Translations under genes and position numbers: made by a program
In this document: in pieces, positions 41,719 to 50,985 of the stretch
Layout: every line of letters starts with the position of its first letter
Numbering within the stretch: the first letter of the stretch is position 1
DNA from: Amycolatopsis anabasis
GTDB taxonomy: Bacteria > Actinomycetota > Actinomycetes > Mycobacteriales > Pseudonocardiaceae
NCBI RefSeq assembly: GCF_009765355.1
Contig: NZ_VTHK01000001.1
Coordinates: 248,001-312,000 of the forward strand
Length of the DNA: 64,000 nt
Direction of reading: 5' to 3'
Notes under the pieces: generated by a model
What the model saw: only the letters and a program-made list of their open reading frames with translations
What the model was told of the DNA's origin: nothing
The model's database searches: none

Positions 41719-43862
41719 ACCGGTTCGCCGCCACCGCGCTGATCGCGGTGCTGCTCGGCCTGCTCGCGCCCTTCGGCGTCGCGGGCGCCCGGGCCGCCGA
41801 GGAGCCGCCCCGGCTGAAGCTGGACATCACCGAGATGACCCCGCGGTACCTGACGTCGACCTCGGCCACGCTGGGCATCTCCGGGAAGGTCACCAACGTC
41901 GGCGACCGCCGGATCACCGAGATCGCCGCCCGCCTGCAGCTCGGCGAGCGGCAGGGCACCGAACGCCAGCTCGCCGCCGCGATGGCCGATCCACCGGCCA
42001 CCGACGCGGGCCCGTCGAGGTGGTTCGAGGTCGCCAAACAGCTCGAGCCGAACCAGTCGGCCCCGCTGTCGATCACCGTCCGGCTGGACGGCTCGGCGGG
42101 GAACCTGCAGGTCACCAAGCCCGGGGTGTACCCGTTGCTGGTCAACGTCAACGGCACCCCGGAGTACGGCGGCCCGGCCCGGCTGGCCGCGCTGAACATG
42201 CTGCTGCCGGTGCTCGGCGCGCCGGGCAAGGAGTCCCCGTCGAAACCGGACAAGCCCACGCCGGTGTCGCTGCTGTGGCCGATCGCGGACACCCGGCCCC
42301 GCGTGGTCGCCGCGCCGTACAACGCCCCGGTGGTGCTGACCGACGATCAGCTCGCCGCCGATCTGGCCCCCGGCGGGCGGCTGGACGCGCTGGTCACCGC
42401 GGCGCAGGGCTCCCCGCTGACCGGGTCGATGTGCTTCGCGGTGGATCCGGATCTGCTGGACACCGTGGACGCGATGACCCGCGGCTACCAGGTGGCCGCG
42501 CCCGGCGGCCTGGTCTCCGGCCGCGGGGTGGACGCGGCCAAGCGCTGGCTGGGCGCGCTGTCCCGCCTGGTCAAGGGGCAGTGCGTGCTGCAACTGCCCT
42601 ACGCCGACGCGTCCCTGCCCACGCTGGGCAAGGTCCGCGGTGCGGGCCCGGACCTGATCAAGGCCGCGGTCGGCGGCCGCCAGCGGGTGCGCGACCTCAT
42701 CGGCACCGCGCCGCTGGACGGCGTGGTGTGGCCGGACGGTTCGCTGGACTCCGCCTCGCTCGGCGTGCTGGCCGAGTCCGGCGCCGGTGCGGTGATCACC
42801 GATTCGGCGAACCTGACGGCGAAGCACCCCGCGACCAGCGTGGTGGGGATCGAGGGCACCCCGCTGCGCGCGCAACCGGCGGACTCGCTGCTCACCAGCG
42901 CGCTCGCCGGACCGGCCACCCGGCCGGAGGCGGCCGCGGGCACCATCTGGCCGACCGACGACCCGGACATCACGACCCAGAACGCGCTCGGGGTCCTCGC
43001 GTTCCGCGGCGGCCTCACCGGCGCGGGCACCCAGAGCGCGCCGAAGCCGCTGCTGTTCATGCCGCCGCACCGCTGGACCGCCCCGGCCGCCGAGCTGACC
43101 CGGCTGCTCAACGCGATCTCCGACTTCCAGAACCGGGGACTCGTCTCGCCGGTGCCCCTGCAGAACCAGCTGACCGCCCCGGTCGCGGGCATGGCCAAGG
43201 TCAACTACACCGCCCGGGACGTGGCCGCGGAGCCCCCGGCCGAGGTGACCGACGAACTGGCCCGCATCGACTCCGCCGCGGCGGACGTGCGCAGCGCGAT
43301 GTCGGTGGATCCGACGGCCCAGGTCGACCCGGGCCAGCTGGTCAAGCCGATCCGCGACGGCCTGCTGCGGGCCGGCTCTTCGGCCTGGCGCGGCGAGGCC
43401 GAAGCCACCCGGGCGGCGGCCGGCACCGCGCGCGGCCAGCTCGACGAGCTGACCGGCCGGGTGTCGGTGGTGCCCCCGGCGACGCCGTACTCGCTGGCCT
43501 CGGGCTCGTCCCCGGTCCTGGTGTTCGTCTCCAGCCGGCTGCCGGTGTACATCACCGTGCGCATCACCCTGGAGAACAACACCGGCCTGCGCCCGGCCCC
43601 GATCCCGGACCTGCCCATCCCGGCGAACGGCGGGCTCCAGCAAGCCATCCCGGCGGAAGCCCTGCGCGCCGGGCGGTTCACCGTGGACGTGTCCTTGAGC
43701 ACACCCGGCGGCACCCGGCTGGGGTCTCCTGCCACGTTCGATTTGAGGTCGAACGAGTACGGGCCGGTGACACTCATCGTGACCGGCACGGCCGCGGCGG
43801 CGCTGGTGCTGCTGTCCGGCCGGCGGATTTATCGCCGGATCCGGGCACGCAAGGCAGCATGA
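41715..43862 (+). CDS. DUF6049-family membrane-anchored protein
   Basis: A 715-residue protein with an N-terminal signal sequence ([18 protein letters not shown]), a large extracytoplasmic region and a single C-terminal membrane helix ([18 protein letters not shown]) with a basic tail ([13 protein letters not shown]). The outer part begins with a CARDB/Ig-like segment ([18 protein letters not shown]). The family (DUF6049, Rv3909-like) is always next to murJ in actinobacteria and may support peptidoglycan precursor flipping; function is unproven. Start GTG 41715 overlaps the NUDIX stop. Confidence 0.85.
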   Translation: MNRFAATALIAVLLGLLAPFGVAGARAAEEPPRLKLDITEMTPRYLTSTSATLGISGKVTNVGDRRITEIAARLQLGERQGTERQLAAAMADPPATDAGPSRWFEVAKQLEPNQSAPLSITVRLDGSAGNLQVTKPGVYPLLVNVNGTPEYGGPARLAALNMLLPVLGAPGKESPSKPDKPTPVSLLWPIADTRPRVVAAPYNAPVVLTDDQLAADLAPGGRLDALVTAAQGSPLTGSMCFAVDPDLLDTVDAMTRGYQVAAPGGLVSGRGVDAAKRWLGALSRLVKGQCVLQLPYADASLPTLGKVRGAGPDLIKAAVGGRQRVRDLIGTAPLDGVVWPDGSLDSASLGVLAESGAGAVITDSANLTAKHPATSVVGIEGTPLRAQPADSLLTSALAGPATRPEAAAGTIWPTDDPDITTQNALGVLAFRGGLTGAGTQSAPKPLLFMPPHRWTAPAAELTRLLNAISDFQNRGLVSPVPLQNQLTAPVAGMAKVNYTARDVAAEPPAEVTDELARIDSAAADVRSAMSVDPTAQVDPGQLVKPIRDGLLRAGSSAWRGEAEATRAAAGTARGQLDELTGRVSVVPPATPYSLASGSSPVLVFVSSRLPVYITVRITLENNTGLRPAPIPDLPIPANGGLQQAIPAEALRAGRFTVDVSLSTPGGTRLGSPATFDLRSNEYGPVTLIVTGTAAAALVLLSGRRIYRRIRARKAA

Positions 43863-43965
43863 TTCTCCCAACCCGGCCGCCGCGGACTACGCTGGTTCGA
43901 CCGAGTTGACCGCCGAGGTCCGCCGGCCCTGCGAGGCGGCGCGACCCCCGCCGAGGATTGGGCAC

Positions 43966-46110
43966 GTGTTGGACAGAGAGCCGGGCTCGCGGCCCGACCG
44001 TGCCGCGCGGCCACCGCAGTCCGACCGGATTCCGCCGCCTCCCGCGCGACCGGTGCGCCAGCCGCCACCCGATCGCCAGCCGCCACCCCCGAAGCAACCG
44101 CCGCGGCACCGCGCGCAGCCGTCCGACGCCCACCCGCGACCGGCGCCGCCCCGGCAGCCGCCGCCACCGGTGGCCGATCAGCCCACCCGCCAGCTGCGCC
44201 CGGCCGAACCTCCGCCGCGGCCGCGGCGGCGTCAACCGCCACCCCCGAGGCGGCAGCCGCCGCCGGTCCGGCCGTGGAAGCAGGAGCAGCAACGCCGCGA
44301 GGCCCAGCCGCCGCCGCGCGAGGACGCGACCATGCTCATCCCGCGCGACCGCGGGACGCCGCCGGGCGTGCGGTGGCCGATGGCCGATCCGGACATGCTG
44401 CGGCCGTACGACGAGTTCGCGACGCGCATGCTGCCCCGGGTCGTCGACGTCCCCCGGGCCGAACCGATCGGGGAGAGCCCGGCCGAGGTCAGCGGGCTAC
44501 AGCCGAAGGTCACCGAGAAGGCCGCGCCGTCGCTGGTCAAGGCCAGCAGCCGGATGGCGATCGCGACGCTGACCAGCCGGATCACCGGGTTCGCCTGGAA
44601 GGTCATGCTGGCCTGGGTCGCCGGTCTGCACGTCGTCTACGACTCGTTCACCGTGGCCAACACGCTGCCGCTGATCATCAACGAGCTGCTGCTGGGCGGC
44701 GTGCTGACCAGTGTCGTGGTGCCGCTGCTGGTGCGATCGCAGGACGACGAGGACGGCGGCGAGGCCTACACCCAGCGCCTGCTGACCATGGCGATCACCG
44801 TGCTGGCCGTCGGCACGGTGGTGTCCACGCTCGGCGCGCCGCTGATCACCTCGACGCTGATCGACAAATCCGGCCAGGCCAACTCCGATCTGGCCACCGC
44901 GTTCGCCTACCTGCTGCTGCCCGGCCTGTTGTTCTACGGCCTGTACGCGGTGCTCTCGGCGATCCTGAACGCGAAGCAGATCTTCGGCCCGGCGCAGTGG
45001 GCGCCGGTGATCAACAACCTGGTCATCTTCGTGACCATCGGCCTGTACTGGCTGGTGCCCGGCGATCCCACGATCGACCCGCTGAAGATGAGCGATCCGA
45101 AGCTGCTGGTGCTCGGCCTCGGCGTGCTGGCCGCGATGACGATCCAGGCGCTCTACCTGATCCCGGCGCTGCGCCGGTCCGGCTTCCGGTTCAAATGGCG
45201 CTGGGGGATCGACTCGCGGCTCAAGGAGTTCGGCGGGCTGGCGCTGTGGATCCTCGGCTACGTCGTGGTGAGCCAGATCGGCCAGATCATCAACACCCGG
45301 GTGCTGACCAGCGGGAGCGCGGGTGGCGTCTCGACTTATTCGAACGCCTGGTTGCTGTTCCAGCTGCCCTACGGCGTCATCGGGGTGTCCCTGCTGACCG
45401 CGATCATGCCGCGGATGAGCCGCGCGGCGGCGGACGGCGACACGAAGAAGCTGATCGGCGACCTGTCCTACGGCTCGCGGCTGAGCACGCTGACCCTGCT
45501 GCCGGTGTCCGCGGTGATGGCGGTGGCCGGCACGTCGATCGGCGTCGCGCTGTTCGCGCTGGGCAAGGGCACGATCGAGGAGGCCGAGCGGCTGGGCCAG
45601 GCGCTCGCCATCTCCGCGTTCGGCCTGCTGCCGTACGCGCTGGTCATGCTGCAGATGCGGGTGTTCTACGCGATGAAGGATTCGCGAACACCCACGTTGA
45701 TCATGGTCGTGATGACCGGGGTGAAGGTGCCGTTGCTGTACCTGGCCGCCGGGATCCTCGCACCGGAGAACGTCGTCCTCGGCGTGATGATGGTGAACTC
45801 GCTGGTGTTCGTGGTCGGCGCGGTGATGGGCCAGGTCTGGCTGTGGGTCAAGCTCGGCAACCTGCGCAGCAAGCGGGTGCTCGGGGTGATCCTGTTCACC
45901 GTGGTCGCCAGCGGGCTCGGGGTCGCCGCCGCGGCGCTGGCCGGGATGCTGGTGCCCGATTCGTTCGGCCCCACGCTGGGCGCCTGGGTCAAGTTGTTCC
46001 TGCAGGGCATCGTCGGCATCGTCGTTTCGTTCGGCGTGCTGATCGCGCTGAAGATCCCCGAACTGGATCCGGTCACCCGCAGAATCACCCGGATGATCAA
46101 GCGCCGATAA
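43966..46110 (+). CDS. murJ: Lipid II flippase MurJ
   Basis: A 714-residue MATE/MOP-superfamily flippase that moves lipid II across the membrane for peptidoglycan synthesis. About 14 membrane helices follow a long Pro/Arg-rich cytoplasmic N-terminus (residues 1–115). Helix 1 region ASSRMAIATLTSRITGFAWK and the later LPYALVMLQMRVFYAMKDSR are typical MurJ segments. GTG 43966 has GAGG 9 nt upstream; TTG 43906, 12 nt after a TACGCT box, is an alternative. Mycobacterial MviN carries a C-terminal pseudokinase; here that module is in the next gene. Confidence 0.93.
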   Translation: MLDREPGSRPDRAARPPQSDRIPPPPARPVRQPPPDRQPPPPKQPPRHRAQPSDAHPRPAPPRQPPPPVADQPTRQLRPAEPPPRPRRRQPPPPRRQPPPVRPWKQEQQRREAQPPPREDATMLIPRDRGTPPGVRWPMADPDMLRPYDEFATRMLPRVVDVPRAEPIGESPAEVSGLQPKVTEKAAPSLVKASSRMAIATLTSRITGFAWKVMLAWVAGLHVVYDSFTVANTLPLIINELLLGGVLTSVVVPLLVRSQDDEDGGEAYTQRLLTMAITVLAVGTVVSTLGAPLITSTLIDKSGQANSDLATAFAYLLLPGLLFYGLYAVLSAILNAKQIFGPAQWAPVINNLVIFVTIGLYWLVPGDPTIDPLKMSDPKLLVLGLGVLAAMTIQALYLIPALRRSGFRFKWRWGIDSRLKEFGGLALWILGYVVVSQIGQIINTRVLTSGSAGGVSTYSNAWLLFQLPYGVIGVSLLTAIMPRMSRAAADGDTKKLIGDLSYGSRLSTLTLLPVSAVMAVAGTSIGVALFALGKGTIEEAERLGQALAISAFGLLPYALVMLQMRVFYAMKDSRTPTLIMVVMTGVKVPLLYLAAGILAPENVVLGVMMVNSLVFVVGAVMGQVWLWVKLGNLRSKRVLGVILFTVVASGLGVAAAALAGMLVPDSFGPTLGAWVKLFLQGIVGIVVSFGVLIALKIPELDPVTRRITRMIKRR

Positions 46111-46185
46111 CGTTTGACGCACAGATGGCTCCCCAGCCACGCGTCGTGTTCCCGTACCCTCGGATGAGATGCGTGGGAGTAGAGG

Positions 46186-47784
46186 GTGAACACGAAGCGG
46201 AGTGATCAGTCCGGTCAAGCCCGGGTGGGGGTTCGCGCCCGGGGCGGCTCACTGGCACCAGGCGGCGTCGTCGGCGACGGCCGCTATCGCCTGCTTGCCC
46301 AGTTCGGCATCGACGAACGGGCGGGCGCGCACCTGTGGCGGGCGCGCGACGGGCAGCTCCGCCGCGATGTCGCGCTGACCCTGCTGGTCGGCGACCCGGC
46401 CGACGCCGAATCCGCCCGGCTGGCCCGCCGCACCCTGGAACGCGCCGCGCATGCCGCGAAGTTCGCGCACGACGGGGTGGCCCGGGTGCTGGACGTGCTC
46501 AGCCTGGGCAGCGGCATCACCTCCAGCGAAGGCCTGCTCGGCGTCGTGGTCGCCGAATGGACCAAGGGCACCGACCTGGTCGACCTGGTCGCCGAACACC
46601 CGGTCGCCCCGGCCACCGCCGCCCGCATGGTGCAGGCGCTCGCCGAAGCGGTCGAACGCGCCCACCACTCCGGCCTGGTGCTCGGCCTGGACCACCCGCA
46701 GCGGCTGCGGCTCACCCCGGACGGCGCGCTGCGGCTCGCGTTCCCCGGCCCGCTGCCGGACGCGACCCTGCGCGATGACGTGAAGGCGCTCGGCGGCGTG
46801 CTGTACCTGCTGCTGACCGGCCGGTGGGCGCTGCCCGGCGGGCCGGCGGCGATCCCGGCGGCGCCGCACGCGCCGAACGGGCGCATCGTGCCGCCCCGGT
46901 CGTTGCAGCCGAACGTGCCCCCGGCGCTGTCCTCGCTCGCCGTGCGGACCATCGAGGACGGCGGCCACGGCGGCATCCGGACCAGCGCGGCCATCCTGCG
47001 CGCCCTGGACCAGGCGGCCGCGGACGAGGAGCGTACCCAGCTGATCAAGCAGGTCGGCGCGGACGAGTCCGAGGACCCCGACGGCACGATCTGGACGACC
47101 AAGAAACCGGTCAAGGACTCGGCGCGGCGCCGGAAGCTGGCGCTGGGCGTGACCGTGCTGGTGGTCGCCGCGGTCGGCATCCTGGCCTGGCTCGGCATGC
47201 TCGCGATCAGCTTCTTCCAGGGCGACCAGGCCGCGAGCGGCCCACCGATCAACGTGGCGCAGCCGTCGTCCAGCGCCGCGCCGCCGCCGGAGCAACCGCC
47301 CGCGTCGCAGCCGCCCCCGCCGGGGCCGCCCCCCGGCCAGGCGGGCACGCCGGTGAAACCGGCCTCGATCGCCGTCTACAACCCGGAGGGCGACGGGGAC
47401 AACCCCGGCCGCGCGAAGAACGCGATCGACGACAAACCGGACACGATCTGGCGCACCGAGCAGTACAAGCAGCAGTTCCCCGGGGTCAAGCCCGGCGTCG
47501 GGCTGCTGGCGACCTTCGACAAGCCGATCAACCTGGCCAAGGTGAAGATCACCGCGAACAGCCCGGGCACCAAGGTCGAGATCCGGCTCGCCGACTCGAA
47601 GAACGCCGAGCTGTCGGACACCCGCGTGGTGGGTTCGGGCGAGCTGACCGGCGTGGACACCGAGGTCACGCTGCAGCAACCGCAGCAGGGTCAGTACGTG
47701 ATCGTGTGGATCACCCAGCTGGGTGGTTCGAACAAGGAGTTCGTCTCGGAGATCGGGGAGCTCGCGTTCCTGCCTGCGCAGTAG
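46186..47784 (+). CDS. Membrane pseudokinase with discoidin-like C-terminus
   Basis: A 532-residue protein. A kinase-like cytosolic domain (about 28–270) is degenerate: the ATP-binding Lys position reads VALTLLVGD, and no HRD or DFG is present (GLVLGLDHPQRLRLTPDG). One membrane helix (LALGVTVLVVAAVGILAWLG, about 318–340) leads to a Pro-rich linker and an outer F5/8C (discoidin)-like beta-sandwich (ARFDDKPDTIW-type ligand face, here AIDDKPDTIWRTE). It matches the pseudokinase tail of mycobacterial MviN, known to bind FhaA when phosphorylated, but is separated from MurJ. Start GTG 46186 has AGAGG upstream. Confidence 0.85.
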   Translation: MNTKRSDQSGQARVGVRARGGSLAPGGVVGDGRYRLLAQFGIDERAGAHLWRARDGQLRRDVALTLLVGDPADAESARLARRTLERAAHAAKFAHDGVARVLDVLSLGSGITSSEGLLGVVVAEWTKGTDLVDLVAEHPVAPATAARMVQALAEAVERAHHSGLVLGLDHPQRLRLTPDGALRLAFPGPLPDATLRDDVKALGGVLYLLLTGRWALPGGPAAIPAAPHAPNGRIVPPRSLQPNVPPALSSLAVRTIEDGGHGGIRTSAAILRALDQAAADEERTQLIKQVGADESEDPDGTIWTTKKPVKDSARRRKLALGVTVLVVAAVGILAWLGMLAISFFQGDQAASGPPINVAQPSSSAAPPPEQPPASQPPPPGPPPGQAGTPVKPASIAVYNPEGDGDNPGRAKNAIDDKPDTIWRTEQYKQQFPGVKPGVGLLATFDKPINLAKVKITANSPGTKVEIRLADSKNAELSDTRVVGSGELTGVDTEVTLQQPQQGQYVIVWITQLGGSNKEFVSEIGELAFLPAQ

Positions 47785-47815
47785 CCCGCTGGTCGTGCTT
47801 AGTAGGCTCTGACGA

Positions 47816-48466
47816 GTGACCGCAGCCGCACCCACGGACGCCGATCTCATCGCGGCGCACGCTTCTGGGGATCCGCACGCGTTCAGCGAACTGGTCCGGC
47901 GTCATCGGGACCGGATGTGGGCCGTCGCCCTGCGCACGTTGCGAGACCCCGAGGAAGCCGCCGACGCCCTCCAGGACGCGTTCATCTCGGCCTTCCGCGC
48001 GGCGGGCAACTTCCGCGCCGAGTCGCAGGTGACCACCTGGCTGCACCGGATCGTGGTGAACGCCTGCCTCGATCGCGTGCGCCGCAGACAGGCGCGGCCG
48101 ACGGTGCCGCTGCCCGAGACCGGCTACAACGAACCGGCCGCCCCGCGCGACTCGATGTCCGAGCGGGAGACCCGGCTGGTCATCGCCGAGGCGCTGGGTG
48201 ACCTGCCGGAGGACCAGCGGGCGCCGATCGTGCTGGTCGACGTCGAGGGCTATTCGGTCGCCGAGACCGCCACGATGCTCGGCATCGCCGAGGGCACGGT
48301 GAAGAGCCGTTGTGCGCGAGGTCGCGCCAAGCTCGCCAAGGTTCTTGGTCATCTGCGGAACCCCGATGCAGAAGCGAACGTCCCAACTCACGAAAGCAAA
48401 CGTGGGAGCGCAGCGAACCGCGCGAACCCGATGCCGCGTACGCAGCATCAAGGGGAGGGACGATGA
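47816..48466 (+). CDS. sigM: ECF sigma factor SigM
   Basis: A 216-residue extracytoplasmic-function sigma factor. Region 2 (FSELVRRHRDRMWAVALRTL, DALQDAFISAFR) and region 4 (DLPEDQRAPIVLVDVEGYS, IAEGTVKSRCARGRAKL) are complete. The position before an anti-sigma gene and trxBA matches mycobacterial sigM. TAGGCT (47803–47808) is 7 nt before GTG 47816, so translation is probably leaderless from a housekeeping promoter. It overlaps the anti-sigma gene by ATGA. Confidence 0.93.
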   Translation: MTAAAPTDADLIAAHASGDPHAFSELVRRHRDRMWAVALRTLRDPEEAADALQDAFISAFRAAGNFRAESQVTTWLHRIVVNACLDRVRRRQARPTVPLPETGYNEPAAPRDSMSERETRLVIAEALGDLPEDQRAPIVLVDVEGYSVAETATMLGIAEGTVKSRCARGRAKLAKVLGHLRNPDAEANVPTHESKRGSAANRANPMPRTQHQGEGR

Positions 48467-49257
48467 CGGACGAAAGCCGGGGGATTGGCGAGACGGTCGG
48501 TCCGCCGTGGTCTGTCGACGTACTCGCCGACCTGCATGCCGGCGTGCTCGACGAGCAGGAAGCGGCCCGGCTGTGGCCTCGGGTGAACGCGGACCCGGAG
48601 GCCCGGGCGATCATCGAGGCGCTCGAATCGACCACGGCCGACCTCGCGGCGCTGTCCGCGGGACCGGTCGAACCGATGCCCGCGGAGTTCGCGGCGAAAC
48701 TGGACGCGGCGCTCGCGGAGGAAGCGCGGCAGGCCTTTCCGGCCGCCACCGCTGCTGCCGCACCCGCGCAGGCCGGAGTAGCACCGGTCGTGGACCTGGC
48801 CGCCCGCCGCAAGCGCAAGCAGCGCCTCGGCTGGGGCGCCGGTTTGCTGACCGCGGCCGCCGCCGCGGTGGCCGCGGTCGCGATCACCGTGCCGAACAGC
48901 AAGTCGCCCACCGAGGGCAACCCGATCGCCCAGCCGCCGGTGAGCTCGGCGCCGGGTGACTCGCCGCTGGCCCTGCGCAGCGACCAGCCCGAGGCCGCAC
49001 TCGGCGGGGCGATGGGCGCCCGGGACTTCGGCCCGCTCGGTGACCAGCAGCGCCTCGACGCGTGCCTGCAGGCCAACGGTCTCGACCCGGCGGTGAAACC
49101 GGCCGGGATCAAATCGGTGACCGTCGACGGCAAACCGGCGACCCTGGTCATCCTCACCACCGGCAAGTACGGCCAGTTCCGGCTCGTCGCGTTCCCGCCC
49201 ACCTGCGGGCCGGGCAGCCCGGGCACGCTGATGGACAAGGTGGTCGGCGCCAAGTAG
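48463..49257 (+). CDS. rsmA: Anti-sigma-M factor
   Basis: A 264-residue membrane anti-sigma factor. The cytosolic N-terminus (LADLHAGVLDEQEAARLWPR, residues about 17–60) resembles ECF anti-sigma domains. A single membrane helix (LGWGAGLLTAAAAAVAAVAI, about 125–145) leads to an outer domain with a Cys pair (ACLQANG and PPTCGPG). ATG 48463 has AGGGGAGGG 3–10 nt upstream and overlaps the sigM stop, the usual coupling of sigma and anti-sigma. It lacks the HxxxCxxC zinc motif of RsrA-type redox sensors. Confidence 0.87.
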   Translation: MTDESRGIGETVGPPWSVDVLADLHAGVLDEQEAARLWPRVNADPEARAIIEALESTTADLAALSAGPVEPMPAEFAAKLDAALAEEARQAFPAATAAAAPAQAGVAPVVDLAARRKRKQRLGWGAGLLTAAAAAVAAVAITVPNSKSPTEGNPIAQPPVSSAPGDSPLALRSDQPEAALGGAMGARDFGPLGDQQRLDACLQANGLDPAVKPAGIKSVTVDGKPATLVILTTGKYGQFRLVAFPPTCGPGSPGTLMDKVVGAK

Positions 49258-49281
49258 CGCCCCTGTGCCCTGACTCACCCC

Positions 49282-49308
49282 GGGAACACCGGCCCCTACG
49301 ATCGTGTT
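49282..49308 (+). promoter_or_regulatory. SigR/SigH-type promoter of trxBA
   Basis: GGGAAC at 49282–49287 and GTT at 49306–49308, with 18 nt between GGAAC and GTT, match the thiol-stress SigR (Streptomyces) / SigH (Mycobacterium) consensus. It lies about 45 bp before the trxB start, between the anti-sigma and trxB genes. Confidence 0.75.
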
Positions 49309-49350
49309 GACGGTGGTAGGCCCACTGGTCACGACGAGTGGAGGTCACGG

Positions 49351-50349
49351 GTGGCTGCAGAGGACGTTCGGAACCTGATCATCGTGGGATCGGGTCCCGC
49401 CGGATACACCGCGGCCGTGTACGCCGCGCGGGCGCAGCTCGATCCGCTGGTGTTCGAGGGTTCCCAGTTCGGTGGCGCGCTGATGACCACCACCGAGGTG
49501 GAGAACTACCCGGGTTTCCGGGACGGCATCCAGGGTCCGGATCTGATGGAGGAGATGCGCAAGCAGGCGGAGCGCTTCGGCGCCGAACTGCGTGCGGAGG
49601 ACGTCGAGGAGCTCGAGCTCACCGGGGACGTCAAGTACGTCACCGCGAACGGTCAGCGTTACGCGGCGCGTGCGGTGATCCTCGCGATGGGGGCGGCGGC
49701 ACGGTACCTCAACGTGCCGGGCGAGCAGGAACTGCTCGGCCGCGGGGTCTCCTCGTGTGCGACCTGCGACGGGTTCTTCTTCCGCGACCACGACATCGTG
49801 GTCGCCGGTGGGGGTGACTCGGCGATGGAGGAGGCCACCTTCCTGACCAAGTTCGCGCGGTCGGTGACGATCGTGCACCGCCGCGAGGAGTTCCGCGCCT
49901 CGAAGATCATGCTGGAGCGCGCCCGCGCGAACGAGAAGATCCGCTGGCAGCTCAACAAGCAGATCACCGAGGTCGTCGGCGAGGGCAAGGTCGAGGGCCT
50001 GAAGCTGCGCGACACGGTGACCGGCGAGGAGTCCTCGCTGGACGTCACCGGGTTCTTCGTGGCGATCGGGCACGACCCCCGCAGCCAGCTGGTGCGCGGC
50101 CAGGTGGACACCGACGACGCCGGGTACGTGCTCACCAAGGCGCCGAGCTCCTACACCAACCTCGACGGCGTGTTCGCGGCCGGCGACCTGGTCGACCACA
50201 CCTACCGGCAGGCGATCACCGCGGCCGGGTCCGGTTGCACGGCGGCGATCGACGCGGAACGGTGGCTCGCCGAGCACGCGGTGACCGAGGAGGCGCACGA
50301 GGCGCCCGAACTGGTCGGCGGCGGCTACGCCACCACCCAGGCCAACTGA
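49351..50349 (+). CDS. trxB: Thioredoxin reductase
   Basis: A 332-residue FAD/NADPH flavoenzyme that reduces thioredoxin in the cytosol. FAD motif [18 protein letters not shown] at the N-terminus, redox CATC (Cys136, Cys139), NADPH motif [16 protein letters not shown] and late [20 protein letters not shown] 49351 has GGAGG about 6 nt upstream. It forms an operon with trxA (37 bp gap) behind a SigR-type promoter, so disulfide stress should induce it. Confidence 0.97.
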   Translation: MAAEDVRNLIIVGSGPAGYTAAVYAARAQLDPLVFEGSQFGGALMTTTEVENYPGFRDGIQGPDLMEEMRKQAERFGAELRAEDVEELELTGDVKYVTANGQRYAARAVILAMGAAARYLNVPGEQELLGRGVSSCATCDGFFFRDHDIVVAGGGDSAMEEATFLTKFARSVTIVHRREEFRASKIMLERARANEKIRWQLNKQITEVVGEGKVEGLKLRDTVTGEESSLDVTGFFVAIGHDPRSQLVRGQVDTDDAGYVLTKAPSSYTNLDGVFAAGDLVDHTYRQAITAAGSGCTAAIDAERWLAEHAVTEEAHEAPELVGGGYATTQAN

Positions 50350-50386
50350 CCCCTGCCCCGAGCTCCACCCGAAAGAAGGAGAAACG

Positions 50387-50710
50387 ATGACCGACACCGT
50401 CAAGGTGACCGACAAGACCTTCGCCGACGACGTGCTGACCAGCGACAAACCGGTTCTGGTCGACTTCTGGGCCACCTGGTGCGGGCCGTGCAAGATGGTC
50501 GCCCCGGTGCTCGAGGAGATCGCCGCGGAGAACAAGGACAAGCTGACCATCGCGAAGCTGGACATCGACGAGAACCCGCACACCGCGCGGGACTACCAGG
50601 TGATGTCCATCCCGACGCTGATCCTGTTCCAGGGCGGCAAGCCGGTGAAGCAGATCGTCGGCGCCAAGCCGAAGGCCGCGCTGCTGTCCGACCTCTCCGA
50701 AGTGCTCTGA
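50387..50710 (+). CDS. trxA: Thioredoxin
   Basis: A 107-residue thioredoxin with the active site WCGPC (Cys32, Cys35) and the cis-Pro loop MSIPTLILFQGG. AAGGAG precedes ATG 50387. It is the natural partner of the adjacent reductase; a strong terminator closes the operon 30 bp after the stop. Confidence 0.98.
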   Translation: MTDTVKVTDKTFADDVLTSDKPVLVDFWATWCGPCKMVAPVLEEIAAENKDKLTIAKLDIDENPHTARDYQVMSIPTLILFQGGKPVKQIVGAKPKAALLSDLSEVL

Positions 50711-50740
50711 GACATCACTCACCACGGTGAGAGCAACGAA

Positions 50741-50782
50741 AACCCGGGTCCGCCGCGTCTTCAAGGACGGGCCCGGGTTTTT
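50741..50782 (+). terminator. Terminator of the trxBA operon
   Basis: AACCCGGGTCCG (50741–50752) pairs with 50768–50779 (one G–U), loop of 15 nt, followed by TTTTT. A canonical rho-independent terminator, preceded by a small CTCACC/GGTGAG hairpin at 50717–50730. Confidence 0.9.
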
Positions 50783-50810
50783 GCTACCCGGAGTGGATGT
50801 CACTCGATGC

Positions 50811-50849
50811 CACCGGGTGACTCACGTCCGGGTTACAAAACACCCGGTG
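50811..50849. promoter_or_regulatory. 9-bp inverted repeat upstream of cwlM
   Basis: CACCGGGTG (50811–50819) and CACCCGGTG (50841–50849), perfect arms with a 21-nt spacer, in the 200-bp gap between trxA and cwlM. Could be a regulator site for cwlM or an RNA hairpin; the wide spacer favours a protein site or looping. Confidence 0.4.
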
Positions 50850-50985
50850 TGACGAGCCAAAACGCACCGACCGGCCCTGCGCGCTCACCGAGCGTTCACA
50901 GGGCACAATAGGGACCCTGGGTTCACCCAGAAATTGTCTGCGCAGCATCGAGATCGTTCGATGCCCGAGGAAGAGCGAGGAGTGC

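Noticed and set aside
41637..43871. 744-codon frame opposite the DUF6049 gene
   Set aside because: Shadow; the plus strand has a signal peptide, a C-terminal anchor and conserved synteny.
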